DNA of 64,000 nucleotides from Chitinophaga pinensis. GTDB taxonomy: Bacteria; Bacteroidota; Bacteroidia; Chitinophagales; Chitinophagaceae. The DNA lies in assembly GCA_902167325.1 (NCBI GenBank), contig LR632930.1, positions 806,001 to 870,000 on the forward strand, given 5' to 3'. Below the pieces are notes generated by a model. That model saw nothing but the letters and a program-made list of their open reading frames with translations. It did no database searches and had not been told where the DNA came from. Positions 8,545-16,770 of this stretch are shown in pieces; the stretch's first letter is position 1, and every line of letters begins with the position of its first letter. Position numbers and translations under genes: made by a program.

Positions 8545-10359
8545 ATGCAAATCAGAAACATCGCTATCATCGCGCACGTAGACCACGGCAAAACGACCCT
8601 GGTAGACAAGATCTTACATTCTACCAACGTTTTTCGGGCCAATCAGGAAACCGGAGAACTGATTATGGATAATAATGATCTTGAAAAAGAACGTGGTATC
8701 ACTATCTTGTCCAAGAACGTATCCGTAGAATATAAAGGAGTGAAAATCAACGTTATTGACACTCCGGGCCACGCCGACTTCGGTGGTGAGGTGGAGCGTG
8801 TGCTGAAAATGGCAGACGGTGTGATCCTGCTCGTGGATGCCTTCGAAGGCCCCATGCCGCAGACCCGCTTCGTACTCCAGAAAGCGCTGCAGCTGAACCT
8901 GAAGCCCATCGTTGTTATTAATAAGGTAGATAAGCCTAACTGCCGCCCCGATGAAGTGCATGACGCCGTTTTTGAACTTTTCTTCAACCTGGACGCTACC
9001 GAAGAACAGCTGAACTTCCCGACCTATTACGGTTCCGGTAAAAATGGCTGGTTCAACGATACCATTGCTCCCCGTGAAGACATCATTCCTCTGCTCGATG
9101 GTATCCTGACGCACGTTCCGGAACCTAAAATCGGTGAAGGATCCCTCCAACTCCAGATTACATCTCTCGACTATAGCACCTTCCTCGGCCGTATCGCCGT
9201 AGGTAAAGTGACCCGTGGTAAGATCACCGAAAACATGCCCATTTCTCTGGTGCAGGTAGACGGTACTATCAAAAAATCCCGTGTTCGTGAACTGTACATC
9301 TTTGAAGCCCTCGGCAAAAAGCGTGTTACAGAAGTATACCCCGGCGATATCTGCGCAGTGGTAGGACTGGAAGATTTCGGTATCGGCGACACCATCGCTG
9401 ACTTCGAAGCTCCCGAAGCACTGCCCGTTATCAGTGTAGACGAGCCTACCATGAACATGATGTTCAGCATCAACAACTCGCCTTTCTTTGGTAAAGACGG
9501 TAAGTTCGTGACCTCCCGTCACCTGCGCGACCGCCTTATGAAAGAAACAGAGAAAAACCTCGCGCTCCGCGTGCTCGATACCGACTCTGCCGATTCCTTC
9601 CTGGTATACGGCCGTGGTATCCTCCACCTGGGTGTACTGGTAGAAACCATGCGCCGCGAAGGATATGAACTCACCGTAGGCCAGCCCCAGGTTATCCTGA
9701 AACAGGTAGACGGTAAGAAATGTGAGCCTTATGAAACCCTTGTGGTAGACGTTCCCCAGGAATTCGCTTCCAAAGTGATCGACCTGGTTACCCGCCGCAA
9801 AGGTGAAATGCTCATCATGGAAACTAAAGGCGAAATGCAGCACCTGGAATTTGAAATTCCTTCACGTGGCCTCATCGGCCTGCGTACCCAGATGCTGACC
9901 GGCACTGCCGGTGAAGCTGTTATGGCTCACCGCTTCAACGATTACAAACCCTGGAAAGGCCCAATCCCCGGCCGTAGCAATGGTGTTCTCGTTGCAAAAG
10001 AAGCTGGTACCACCACCGGTTACTCTCTCGATAAACTGCAGGATCGCGGATCTTTCTTCGTAGATGCAGGTGAAGAAGTATATCGTGGCATGATCATCGG
10101 TGAAACCAACAAACCCGGCGATCTCGTGGTAAACCCTAACGAAGGCAAGAAATTAACCAACATGCGCGCCAGCGGAAGTGACGCGGCCACCAATATCGCA
10201 CCTAAGATTCTCATGACACTCGAAGAGTGCATGGAATACATCCAGCAGGATGAGTGCATCGAGGTTACGCCGAACCACATCCGTATGCGCAAAACCATCC
10301 TTGACGAAGAAGAGCGGAAGAAGTTCCAGAAGATGCTGAAAGCTGAAGAGGTTAACTAA
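8545..10359 (+). CDS. typA: Translational GTPase TypA/BipA
   Basis: 604 residues. TypA/BipA is a ribosome-associated GTPase related to EF-G that helps assembly of the 50S subunit and growth under stress. G1 is AHVDHGKTT (residues 10-18), the switch-II motif is DTPGHADF and G4 is NKVDK. The following beta-barrel, EF-G III/V-like domains and the BipA-specific C-terminus (PSRGLIGLRTQMLTGTAGEA onward) are complete. The frame extends upstream to 8395, but the ATG at 8545 gives the canonical N-terminus MQIRNIAIIAHVDHGK. It is a single-gene unit with an upstream TAnnTTTG promoter and a strong terminator. Confidence 0.98.
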   Translation: MQIRNIAIIAHVDHGKTTLVDKILHSTNVFRANQETGELIMDNNDLEKERGITILSKNVSVEYKGVKINVIDTPGHADFGGEVERVLKMADGVILLVDAFEGPMPQTRFVLQKALQLNLKPIVVINKVDKPNCRPDEVHDAVFELFFNLDATEEQLNFPTYYGSGKNGWFNDTIAPREDIIPLLDGILTHVPEPKIGEGSLQLQITSLDYSTFLGRIAVGKVTRGKITENMPISLVQVDGTIKKSRVRELYIFEALGKKRVTEVYPGDICAVVGLEDFGIGDTIADFEAPEALPVISVDEPTMNMMFSINNSPFFGKDGKFVTSRHLRDRLMKETEKNLALRVLDTDSADSFLVYGRGILHLGVLVETMRREGYELTVGQPQVILKQVDGKKCEPYETLVVDVPQEFASKVIDLVTRRKGEMLIMETKGEMQHLEFEIPSRGLIGLRTQMLTGTAGEAVMAHRFNDYKPWKGPIPGRSNGVLVAKEAGTTTGYSLDKLQDRGSFFVDAGEEVYRGMIIGETNKPGDLVVNPNEGKKLTNMRASGSDAATNIAPKILMTLEECMEYIQQDECIEVTPNHIRMRKTILDEEERKKFQKMLKAEEVN

Positions 10360-10390
10360 TGACTTACAGAATTACGCAATAAGGATAACG

Positions 10391-10423
10391 GAACCGGACC
10401 TTCATGGCCCGGTTCTTTTTTTT
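10391..10423 (+). terminator. Rho-independent terminator of typA
   Basis: Stem GAACCGG (10391-10397) pairs with CCGGTTC (10409-10415), followed by a run of eight T on the plus strand. It separates typA from the convergent ybaB. Confidence 0.85.
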
Positions 10424-10427
10424 ATCA

Positions 10428-10742
10428 TTACATCCCCGGAAGGCCCATTCCGCCAAGCATTCCGCCTGCCATGCCCTTCATCTCCGCTTCCCAGGTTTCT
10501 TCTGCCTGCTTAAGCCCGCGGTTCAATGCTGTGATCAGCAGATCCTCCAGCTCTTCCTTACGGTCTCCCACCAGCAACGATGGGTCTATCTCCACACTCC
10601 GCACTTCGCGGCCGCCCGTTACCACCACTTTCACAGCACCGTTGCCGGCTTCCGCATCCACCAGAATATGACGCAGGCGCTCTTTGCTTTCCTGCATTTT
10701 TTGCTGCGCTTCCTGCAGCTTTCCGAACAAGTCTCCAAACAT
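10428..10742 (-). CDS. YbaB/EbfC family nucleoid-associated protein
   Basis: 104 residues. YbaB/EbfC proteins are small dimeric DNA-binding proteins, often linked to recombination. The start MFGDLFGKLQEAQQKMQ, the central GAVKVVVTGGREVRSVEIDP strand region and the LEDLLITALNRG helix are typical. The C-terminal tail is rich in Met and Gly (GMAGGMLGGMGLPGM), as often seen. The frame opens at 10829 but the ATG at 10742 starts exactly at the family N-terminus and is preceded by a TAnnTTTG element. The usual partners dnaX and recR are not adjacent here. Confidence 0.92.
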   Translation of the reverse strand: MFGDLFGKLQEAQQKMQESKERLRHILVDAEAGNGAVKVVVTGGREVRSVEIDPSLLVGDRKEELEDLLITALNRGLKQAEETWEAEMKGMAGGMLGGMGLPGM

Positions 10743-10758
10743 ATAATCCGATTTGCGG

Positions 10759-10766
10759 CAAAGATA
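10759..10766 (-). promoter_or_regulatory. Probable -7 element of ybaB
   Basis: On the minus strand TATCTTTG matches TAnnTTTG exactly, 16 bases before the ybaB start codon. It lies in the short divergent gap shared with the flavoprotein gene at 10807. Confidence 0.5.
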
Positions 10767-10806
10767 TATTTTCCGCAGCGGCACCAGAATATGTATCTTG
10801 CCGGCT

Positions 10807-12045
10807 ATGACAATCACGGACGTTTGCATAATTGGCGCAGGCCCCGGAGGCGCTGCAGCTGCCCTTCAGCTCGACAGGCTCGGGATTTCCTGCGTGGTAG
10901 TAGACAAAGCCGTTTTCCCCCGCGATAAAGTATGTGGCGACGGGCTGAGCGGAAAAGTCATAGCCGGTCTCAACCGCATCGATACCGCCATCGGGCAGCG
11001 GCTGCAGTCACTCGCCGAAAAGGAAAACAGCTGGGGCGTTACCTTCGTAGCACCCGGCCGCACGGGCATGGATGTTCCTTACAAGCCCAATTACAACCCG
11101 GCTGCTGATGCGCCCATCGGCTTCGTCTGCAAACGCATTCATTTCGATAACTTTTTGGTGGATGAGCTGAAACAGTGCAGGCATGTGCAACTGATTGAAG
11201 GCGTTTCCATTGACCAATACACGCCCACGCCCGATGGCTACGAACTATCCGATGCAAAGGGCACCCTGCGCATAAAGGCTAAGCTTATCATCGTGGCTAA
11301 TGGTGCGCATTCCGCTTTCACCAAAGATGTGGCGGGCATCCGTATGGAGCCGAAACATTACGCGGCAGGGGTTCGTGCATATTACTCCGGTGTTACAGGG
11401 ACACATGCCCACAGCTATATTGAGCTGCATTTCCTGAAAAACCTCCTGCCCGGTTACCTCTGGATCTTTCCGCTTCCCAATGGCGAAGCCAACGTGGGAA
11501 TAGATATGCCTTCCGACGCAGTGCGCCGCCGTAAGGTAAACCTGAAAGCCCTTATGCTGGAAACCCTTGCCAATGATCCGGTATTCGCGGAAAGATTTCG
11601 TAATGCCAAACCTGTTAGCGCCATCGAAGGCTACGGCCTGCCCCTCGGCTCCCGCAAAAGGCGGCTGTCCGGCGAAAGATGGATGCTTGTTGGCGATGCT
11701 GCTTTCCTCATCGATCCGTTTACCGGGGAAGGCATCGGCAATGCAATTTATAGCGGAGGCATCGCCGCCAAACAAGCCGTGCAATGCCTGCAATCAAATG
11801 ACTTCAGTGCGGAAACAATGCTCGCTTACGATGGCAATATCCAGCGCGTGCTGGGAGCCGAACTAAGGCTGAGTACCAAGCTGCAGAAGCTCGTACGCTA
11901 CCCGCGGCTTTTCAATCTCCTCATGAAAGCCGGCACCCGCAACAAACAACTGCGCGATGTTATTTCCAGCATGTTCTACGAAGTAGACCTCCGTAAAAAA
12001 TTAACCAAACCATCTTTTTACATCAAACTGTTATTGAACCGGTAA
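10807..12045 (+). CDS. FAD-dependent oxidoreductase, geranylgeranyl reductase family
   Basis: 412 residues. The dinucleotide-binding GAGPGGAAAA is at residues 10-19, VCGDGLSGK follows, and the second FAD motif GDAAFLIDPFTGEGIG is near residues 296-311. This arrangement is that of the geranylgeranyl reductase family, whose members saturate prenyl chains of lipids or quinones or act on other hydrophobic substrates using FAD and NAD(P)H. In Bacteroidota the physiological substrate of this branch is generally not known. The ATG at 10807 is chosen over the upstream frame opening at 10753 because it starts four residues before the first beta strand. The DUF2891 gene follows after three bases, so the two are probably co-transcribed. 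Confidence 0.88.
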   Translation: MTITDVCIIGAGPGGAAAALQLDRLGISCVVVDKAVFPRDKVCGDGLSGKVIAGLNRIDTAIGQRLQSLAEKENSWGVTFVAPGRTGMDVPYKPNYNPAADAPIGFVCKRIHFDNFLVDELKQCRHVQLIEGVSIDQYTPTPDGYELSDAKGTLRIKAKLIIVANGAHSAFTKDVAGIRMEPKHYAAGVRAYYSGVTGTHAHSYIELHFLKNLLPGYLWIFPLPNGEANVGIDMPSDAVRRRKVNLKALMLETLANDPVFAERFRNAKPVSAIEGYGLPLGSRKRRLSGERWMLVGDAAFLIDPFTGEGIGNAIYSGGIAAKQAVQCLQSNDFSAETMLAYDGNIQRVLGAELRLSTKLQKLVRYPRLFNLLMKAGTRNKQLRDVISSMFYEVDLRKKLTKPSFYIKLLLNR

Positions 12046-12048
12046 CCT

Positions 12049-13137
12049 ATGATGAGAGCTACTTTCCTGCTGGCGGCCCTGCTGGTTTTTACCACATCAA
12101 ACGCACAAACAAAATATTACGAAGAGCAAAACGGCATCCTCCGCCTCACTCAGGCCGGTGCCGTTCACCTTTCGGGATTGCCGCTGAAATGCATGCAGCA
12201 TGAGTTCCCCTACAAAACCGGTATCGTGTTCACCGATTCGAACCTTATTCAGAAACCCATCTCCTACCACCCTTCCTTTTATGGGTGTTACGACTGGCAT
12301 AGCAGCGTACATGGCCATTGGATGCTCGTGCGCCTGCTGAAGATGTACCCCGCCCTGCCCAATGCCGCACAGATAAAGGAAAAGCTCGCGCAGAACCTCA
12401 CCGCCGCCAACATCCGCAAAGAACTGCAACTCTTTTCCAATAAAGAGAATAAAGGATTTGAAAGGATTTACGGATGGAGCTGGCTGCTTCAACTGCAAAA
12501 TGAACTGCTCACCTGGAATGATCCTTTTGCACGGGAGCTTTCCGCCAATATTGCACCCATGGCCCGCTACTTCAGCGTGTCCTGGCGTGACTTCCTCAAA
12601 AAGATCGCTTATCCCATCCGGGTAGGTGAGCACACCAACCTCGCTTTTGGCCTGCGACTAGCATGGGACTATGCCGCCACGGCAAAAGATACCGCCCTGC
12701 AATTCTCGATCCGGGATGCTGCCATGCGGTTTTATGCGAACGATCGTAACTGTCCTGCCAGCTGGGAACCCGGTGGGTATGATTTCCTTTCGCCCTGCCT
12801 GGAGGAAGCCGATCTCATGTGGCGCATCCTGCCTGAGCAGGAATACAAAGTCTGGCTGAAGAACTTCCTTCCCGGCCTTTTTACTAATGAGCCGCTGTTC
12901 CACATCGCTACTGTTAACGACCGTACCGATGGCAAGCTTGTACATCTGGACGGCCTCAATCTGAGCCGCGCCTGGTGCCTCTACGGCATAGCCCGCCATG
13001 CCGGCAATCATGCCGCTGCCATCCGGGAACTGGCCTCACAGCACCTGCACGCCGCCCTGCCCCATGTGGCCAGCGGTGATTATGCCGGCGAACACTGGCT
13101 GGCTACGTTTGCGGTGTATGCGCTAACGGTGGAGTAA
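12049..13137 (+). CDS. DUF2891 family secreted protein
   Basis: 362 residues. Residues 1-20 form a signal peptide ending TTSNAQ, so the protein is exported. The diagnostic DUF2891 block HPSFYGCYDWHSSVHGHW lies near residues 74-91, and the rest is a helical fold rich in Trp and aromatic residues (EPGGYDFLSPCLEEADLMWR). No biochemical role is established for the family as far as I know; the helical, His/Trp-rich character recalls carbohydrate-active alpha/alpha barrels, which is only a guess. It lies three bases after the flavoprotein gene and is probably in the same operon. Confidence 0.85.
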   Translation: MMRATFLLAALLVFTTSNAQTKYYEEQNGILRLTQAGAVHLSGLPLKCMQHEFPYKTGIVFTDSNLIQKPISYHPSFYGCYDWHSSVHGHWMLVRLLKMYPALPNAAQIKEKLAQNLTAANIRKELQLFSNKENKGFERIYGWSWLLQLQNELLTWNDPFARELSANIAPMARYFSVSWRDFLKKIAYPIRVGEHTNLAFGLRLAWDYAATAKDTALQFSIRDAAMRFYANDRNCPASWEPGGYDFLSPCLEEADLMWRILPEQEYKVWLKNFLPGLFTNEPLFHIATVNDRTDGKLVHLDGLNLSRAWCLYGIARHAGNHAAAIRELASQHLHAALPHVASGDYAGEHWLATFAVYALTVE

Positions 13138-13159
13138 TGTCTACGACAAATACGAACAT

Positions 13160-13187
13160 AAAAAAAGGGAGCCATCAGGCTCCCTTT
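13160..13187 (-). terminator. Terminator of the amidohydrolase operon
   Basis: Stem AAAGGGAGCC (13164-13173) / GGCTCCCTTT (13178-13187) with an ATCA loop. The T run is on the minus strand, so it mainly ends the 16680-13197 operon, though the convergent DUF2891 transcript may also stop here. Confidence 0.8.
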
Positions 13188-13196
13188 CGCGTAGGG

Positions 13197-14828
13197 TTAT
13201 TGTGGAATAGTTATGGAGTCGAATATCACAACCTTCTCCCATAGTTCATTGCAGTTCTTGATGAACTCCAGATGCACGGGATGTTCCTGATAAATGTCGT
13301 GCCCCGCTTCGTCATTAAAAACGGTGAGCAAACAATAGCTGTAGCTCCTGTCGATCACCGGACGGTCCGTTCCCGCCGGCTTTCCGACGTTGAATACTGT
13401 CAGCGTCTCGATCTTCTCAAGCGTGCTCACGCCTTCTTCAAATTTCTTAATTTCCGCTGCGCTCAGTCCGGGCTTGAGATAGAAATTTACTACGTGCACG
13501 AATTTTTGTGTAGACATGGCCGATGGATTTAGGGCAGACAAGTTAGTGGTTCCCTGCTTAAAAATCAAGCCGTCTTTCATTACAAAGCTTACCCGACCCA
13601 TCGCCTGTATATCTTTCAGCGGGTCACCGTCTACCGCGGTGAAGTCTGCCACTTTGCCCACTTCCACACTGCCGAGCCGGGCTTCTTCACCCAACAGTTC
13701 CGCAGCTTTGATGGTGGCAGATTTAATAGCATCCATGGCCGGCATTCCGGCTTCAGTCATATATACAAACTCCAGCCAGTTAAGGCCGTGCTGGTATACG
13801 CCAGCGTCAGTTCCGAAAGCAATCTTCACCCCTTTCTTCCAGGCTTTGGCGAAGGTTTTCTGAATCTGCGGACCAATGGCTTCTGCCTTAGGTTTCACGA
13901 TATCAGGATAATACCCCGGAATCTTAGCTGAATCTGCTACGGAACGGCCTGCAGTAATAGTAGGAACGTACCAGGTGCCGTGTTTGATGGCAAGGTTCAT
14001 CGCTTCATCATCCATCAGTGTTCCATGCTCGATGCTGCTAACTCCGGCACGGATGGCGCGCTTGATGCCTTCGGTACCATGAGCGTGCGCGGCTACTTTC
14101 ATGTTATAGTCTTTGGCGGTGCTGATGATGGCAGCCAGCTCTTCTTCCGTAAACTGCGGGCTGCTCCCGTCTTTCGCAACACTGAGTACCCCACCGGTGG
14201 CGGTGATCTTAATAAGGTCTGATCCGAATTTATATGCCTGCCGTACGGCTTTGCGGCATTCATCCGGCCCGTTGGCTACACCGGCTTCCGGCCCGGGATC
14301 GCCCATCAGCTCTCTGCTGTAGCCATTGGTTGGGTCGGCATGGCCGCCGGTGGTGGCAATGGATTTACCTGCCGTAAAAATCCGGGGACCGGTGATAAGT
14401 CCTTTCGCGATAGCGTTCCGCAATGCGATGTTCACGCCAGTTCCCCCAAGGTCGCGCACAGTGGTAAAGCCTGTCATAAGCGTTCTGTGGGCATAGCGAA
14501 CACTGAGGAAAGCGAGGTCGGCCGGGTTACGTACAAACCTGTCAGCATAATTGGTTTTACTTGTTTCGGACTCAATATGCACATGCATATCCATCCACCC
14601 TGGCATAACGGTTTGCTGCTTCAGGTCCACCACTTTATCACCGGCAGCAGGAGTGATATATCCGGATTGAATTGCCGTGATTTTATTTCCTGTAATGATG
14701 ACAGACATCTTCATCCGTGGCTTGTCGAGCACCCCGTCTATAAGGGTACCGCAATGCAGGATAGTCCGCTGCGCGAGGGCAGTGCCTGCGCAGGAAAGGG
14801 CGAGGAAGAGGGTAAGGATTGATTTCAT
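13197..14828 (-). CDS. Secreted amidohydrolase fused to a C-terminal Dabb domain
   Basis: 543 residues with a signal peptide (1-19, cut after GTALA). Residues about 20-425 are an amidohydrolase-superfamily TIM barrel of the Xaa-Pro dipeptidase/imidazolonepropionase type: metal ligands His82 and His84 in MDMHVHIES, a likely bridging Lys in [10 protein letters not shown], His in VAAHAHG and SIEHGT, and Asp in FGTDAG. From residue 438 ([17 protein letters not shown]) to the end the chain matches a stress-responsive Dabb (dimeric alpha/beta barrel) domain, with no stop between the two. The gene is third in an operon behind an ABC ATPase and permease, nine bases after the permease. Substrate is not known; amidohydrolases of this branch cleave amide bonds of peptides or acylated compounds. 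Confidence 0.85.
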   Translation of the reverse strand: MKSILTLFLALSCAGTALAQRTILHCGTLIDGVLDKPRMKMSVIITGNKITAIQSGYITPAAGDKVVDLKQQTVMPGWMDMHVHIESETSKTNYADRFVRNPADLAFLSVRYAHRTLMTGFTTVRDLGGTGVNIALRNAIAKGLITGPRIFTAGKSIATTGGHADPTNGYSRELMGDPGPEAGVANGPDECRKAVRQAYKFGSDLIKITATGGVLSVAKDGSSPQFTEEELAAIISTAKDYNMKVAAHAHGTEGIKRAIRAGVSSIEHGTLMDDEAMNLAIKHGTWYVPTITAGRSVADSAKIPGYYPDIVKPKAEAIGPQIQKTFAKAWKKGVKIAFGTDAGVYQHGLNWLEFVYMTEAGMPAMDAIKSATIKAAELLGEEARLGSVEVGKVADFTAVDGDPLKDIQAMGRVSFVMKDGLIFKQGTTNLSALNPSAMSTQKFVHVVNFYLKPGLSAAEIKKFEEGVSTLEKIETLTVFNVGKPAGTDRPVIDRSYSYCLLTVFNDEAGHDIYQEHPVHLEFIKNCNELWEKVVIFDSITIPQ

Positions 14829-14837
14829 ATATAGCGG

Positions 14838-16028
14838 TCAGGTATGAGCCTGGATCTCTTTGCGCACTGTTCTCCAGTTCACGATGTATACCAGCAGCAA
14901 TATGCCCACAGTGGCTGCGATGGTCATTACACCCGGCCAGGGGGCCACGTACATACCGTGTTTCTCCAGTACACCGCTGGCCCACCATTGGGCAACGGCT
15001 ACCACGGCAAGGGCTATCACACCGGTCACGAAATACACGGGAACGAGCTGCCCCAGCAAATAACGCTGCAGCCTTGCCGGCGCAGTACCCAACGTCACCA
15101 GCAACCTGATCTCCTTCTTGCAAGAAGAGATCACCAGCTGTATGAACATGCTGAATACCAGCAGGGCAAACATCAGCAGTATGAGTCCGAAAAACCCTAC
15201 CACGCTCACGATCGTTTGCACAATGCCACGGATCTTATTGTATTTCGTTTTCTCGTTGTCAGTAGAATAATGATGTTTCTCCAGGTAATCGCGCAGCTCA
15301 ATACTGCTGGGGTCTTTCACACGGATTACCACACGGGAGGGCAATTTCACTTCACCGGTGCCGTATGCCTTATTGGCCCAGTCCATGAACGATTGCGGTA
15401 CCAGCACGGTAGAAATACGGTCAGAGAAACCCGCTATCTTCCCGATAAACTGCCCCTGCTGCATGCCCTGCGATATTACTACCTGCGGCGTCATGCTCTG
15501 GATAGTTTTTTCGGAAAACTGCGGAATACCGTTGCCCAGTGCAAACCCAAAATTGAACATATTCACGAAATCGCGGGGCACCATGATAGGCAGCAGCTGC
15601 TGACCGGCCTGCCATTTCCATTCTTCGGTTTTTACATCGAGGAAAGTATCGGGTACGGATTCAAAGAAGGCAAGGGTGGAAAAGCCCAGCTGATCGGCCT
15701 CGAGTTTCACGTTAAACTGCGCGGCGGTGATGGCGCCAAATGCTTCCACGAAAGGCTGGGCTTCGAAGTCTTTCTGCTCTTCAGGGGTAAAAACCGTCAG
15801 TTCCGGCTTACCCATCATATCATTGGTGATGAGTTTGTTGACAACGAGGTAATCCGCTCTTTCATTCTGGTTGCGGCTGCCATGCAGCAGCTCGTTGAAA
15901 TCGGTATGTACCTGCAGGGCTACAAGAATCAGCAGCATGGCAACGCCGAGGCCAATGATGGCCATCCAGTAGCGGCTTTTGCCCACGCCGGTGCGAATGA
16001 TCTTTTGTAAAATCCGGTTGAATTGCAT
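14838..16028 (-). CDS. ABC transporter permease, FtsX/MacB-like
   Basis: 396 residues. One transmembrane helix near residues 20-42 is followed by a large extracytoplasmic domain (about 45-270) and three C-terminal helices, the topology of MacB/FtsX-type permeases that act as mechanotransmission devices or lipoprotein/drug exporters rather than channels. It starts one base after the stop of the ATP-binding subunit and clearly pairs with it. The periplasmic domain shows no Cys or repeat that would name a substrate. The amidohydrolase follows after nine bases. Confidence 0.85.
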   Translation of the reverse strand: MQFNRILQKIIRTGVGKSRYWMAIIGLGVAMLLILVALQVHTDFNELLHGSRNQNERADYLVVNKLITNDMMGKPELTVFTPEEQKDFEAQPFVEAFGAITAAQFNVKLEADQLGFSTLAFFESVPDTFLDVKTEEWKWQAGQQLLPIMVPRDFVNMFNFGFALGNGIPQFSEKTIQSMTPQVVISQGMQQGQFIGKIAGFSDRISTVLVPQSFMDWANKAYGTGEVKLPSRVVIRVKDPSSIELRDYLEKHHYSTDNEKTKYNKIRGIVQTIVSVVGFFGLILLMFALLVFSMFIQLVISSCKKEIRLLVTLGTAPARLQRYLLGQLVPVYFVTGVIALAVVAVAQWWASGVLEKHGMYVAPWPGVMTIAATVGILLLVYIVNWRTVRKEIQAHT

Positions 16029-16029
16029 G

Positions 16030-16680
16030 CTATAGCTGATAGGTTACGTCGTAAGTAAAATGTTGATCGTGATCGAGGTCGGTGAGGATGAAGCCTGCAT
16101 TCCTTACCCTGCATTCCTGTTCGATGAGCTTTGCCGCTTTAGCCGTATTGGCTTCGTCGAGATGGCTGAAAGGCTCATCCATCATAAGCCATTGAAAAGG
16201 TTGCATGAGTGCGCGGATGATGGCGATGCGCTGGCGTTCTCCGTAAGAAAGAGTGGCAGCACTTTGCTGAAGTACATGCGTTACACCCAGCAATTCCGCG
16301 AACTCGCGGATCTTATCCGCGGGGTACAATGGCCGGGGGATCATCACGCGCTTCAGTTCAATGTTCTCTTCCGCCGTCAGCTGGTCGAACAGCCGGAGGT
16401 CCTGGAACACGACGCTGATGGCTTCCTGACGCACGCCGGCAAGTTGTGCGGGAGTATATTGCCCCCAGGGCCTGCCGCCTGCCGTAATGGTACCGGTATA
16501 ATCGTACCGGATATGATAGAGGTAATGCACGAGCGTGGTTTTACCCGTGCCTGAGGGTGCTTTGATCTTAACGAATTGTCTGGGCCGGAAGGAGACCGCA
16601 CGGTCCCAGATGTCTGAAGGCCGTTCCCGGATCCTGTCGCGCAGGGGTACCGGCACCACGGCAGAAAGCTCGATCTGCAT
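16030..16680 (-). CDS. ABC transporter ATP-binding protein
   Basis: 216 residues. Walker A is APSGTGKTT, the ABC signature is LSYGERQR and Walker B is WLMMDEPFSHLD, all in the expected order for a LolD/MacB-type ATPase. It powers the permease encoded one base downstream. I start at the ATG at 16680 (MQIELSAV); the frame is open 11 codons further but those residues do not look like the family. A hairpin at 16713-16750 isolates this operon from the DUF4836 gene upstream. The N-terminal region before Walker A is slightly unusual in sequence (PLRDRIRERPSDIWDRAVSF), so this is a divergent member. Confidence 0.9.
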   Translation of the reverse strand: MQIELSAVVPVPLRDRIRERPSDIWDRAVSFRPRQFVKIKAPSGTGKTTLVHYLYHIRYDYTGTITAGGRPWGQYTPAQLAGVRQEAISVVFQDLRLFDQLTAEENIELKRVMIPRPLYPADKIREFAELLGVTHVLQQSAATLSYGERQRIAIIRALMQPFQWLMMDEPFSHLDEANTAKAAKLIEQECRVRNAGFILTDLDHDQHFTYDVTYQL

Positions 16681-16712
16681 GTTGAATGGAATGTGAAGCT
16701 TAAATATAGGCA

Positions 16713-16750
16713 AAAAACGAAAGCCGCCCCTGGTAAAGAGACGGCTTCGT
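16713..16750 (-). terminator. Terminator of the DUF4836 lipoprotein gene
   Basis: An imperfect stem (AGCCG / CGGCT extended by ACGAA / TTCGT) is followed on the minus strand by TTTTTT. It carries the GCCGTCTC arm seen in several other terminators of the window. Confidence 0.7.
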
Positions 16751-16770
16751 AATATCTGATAAGATTAAAC

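Noticed and set aside
8614-9843. 409-codon open frame antisense to typA
   Set aside because: It lies wholly inside typA on the other strand. Its product is Phe/His-rich without any family motif, as expected from the complement of a highly biased gene.
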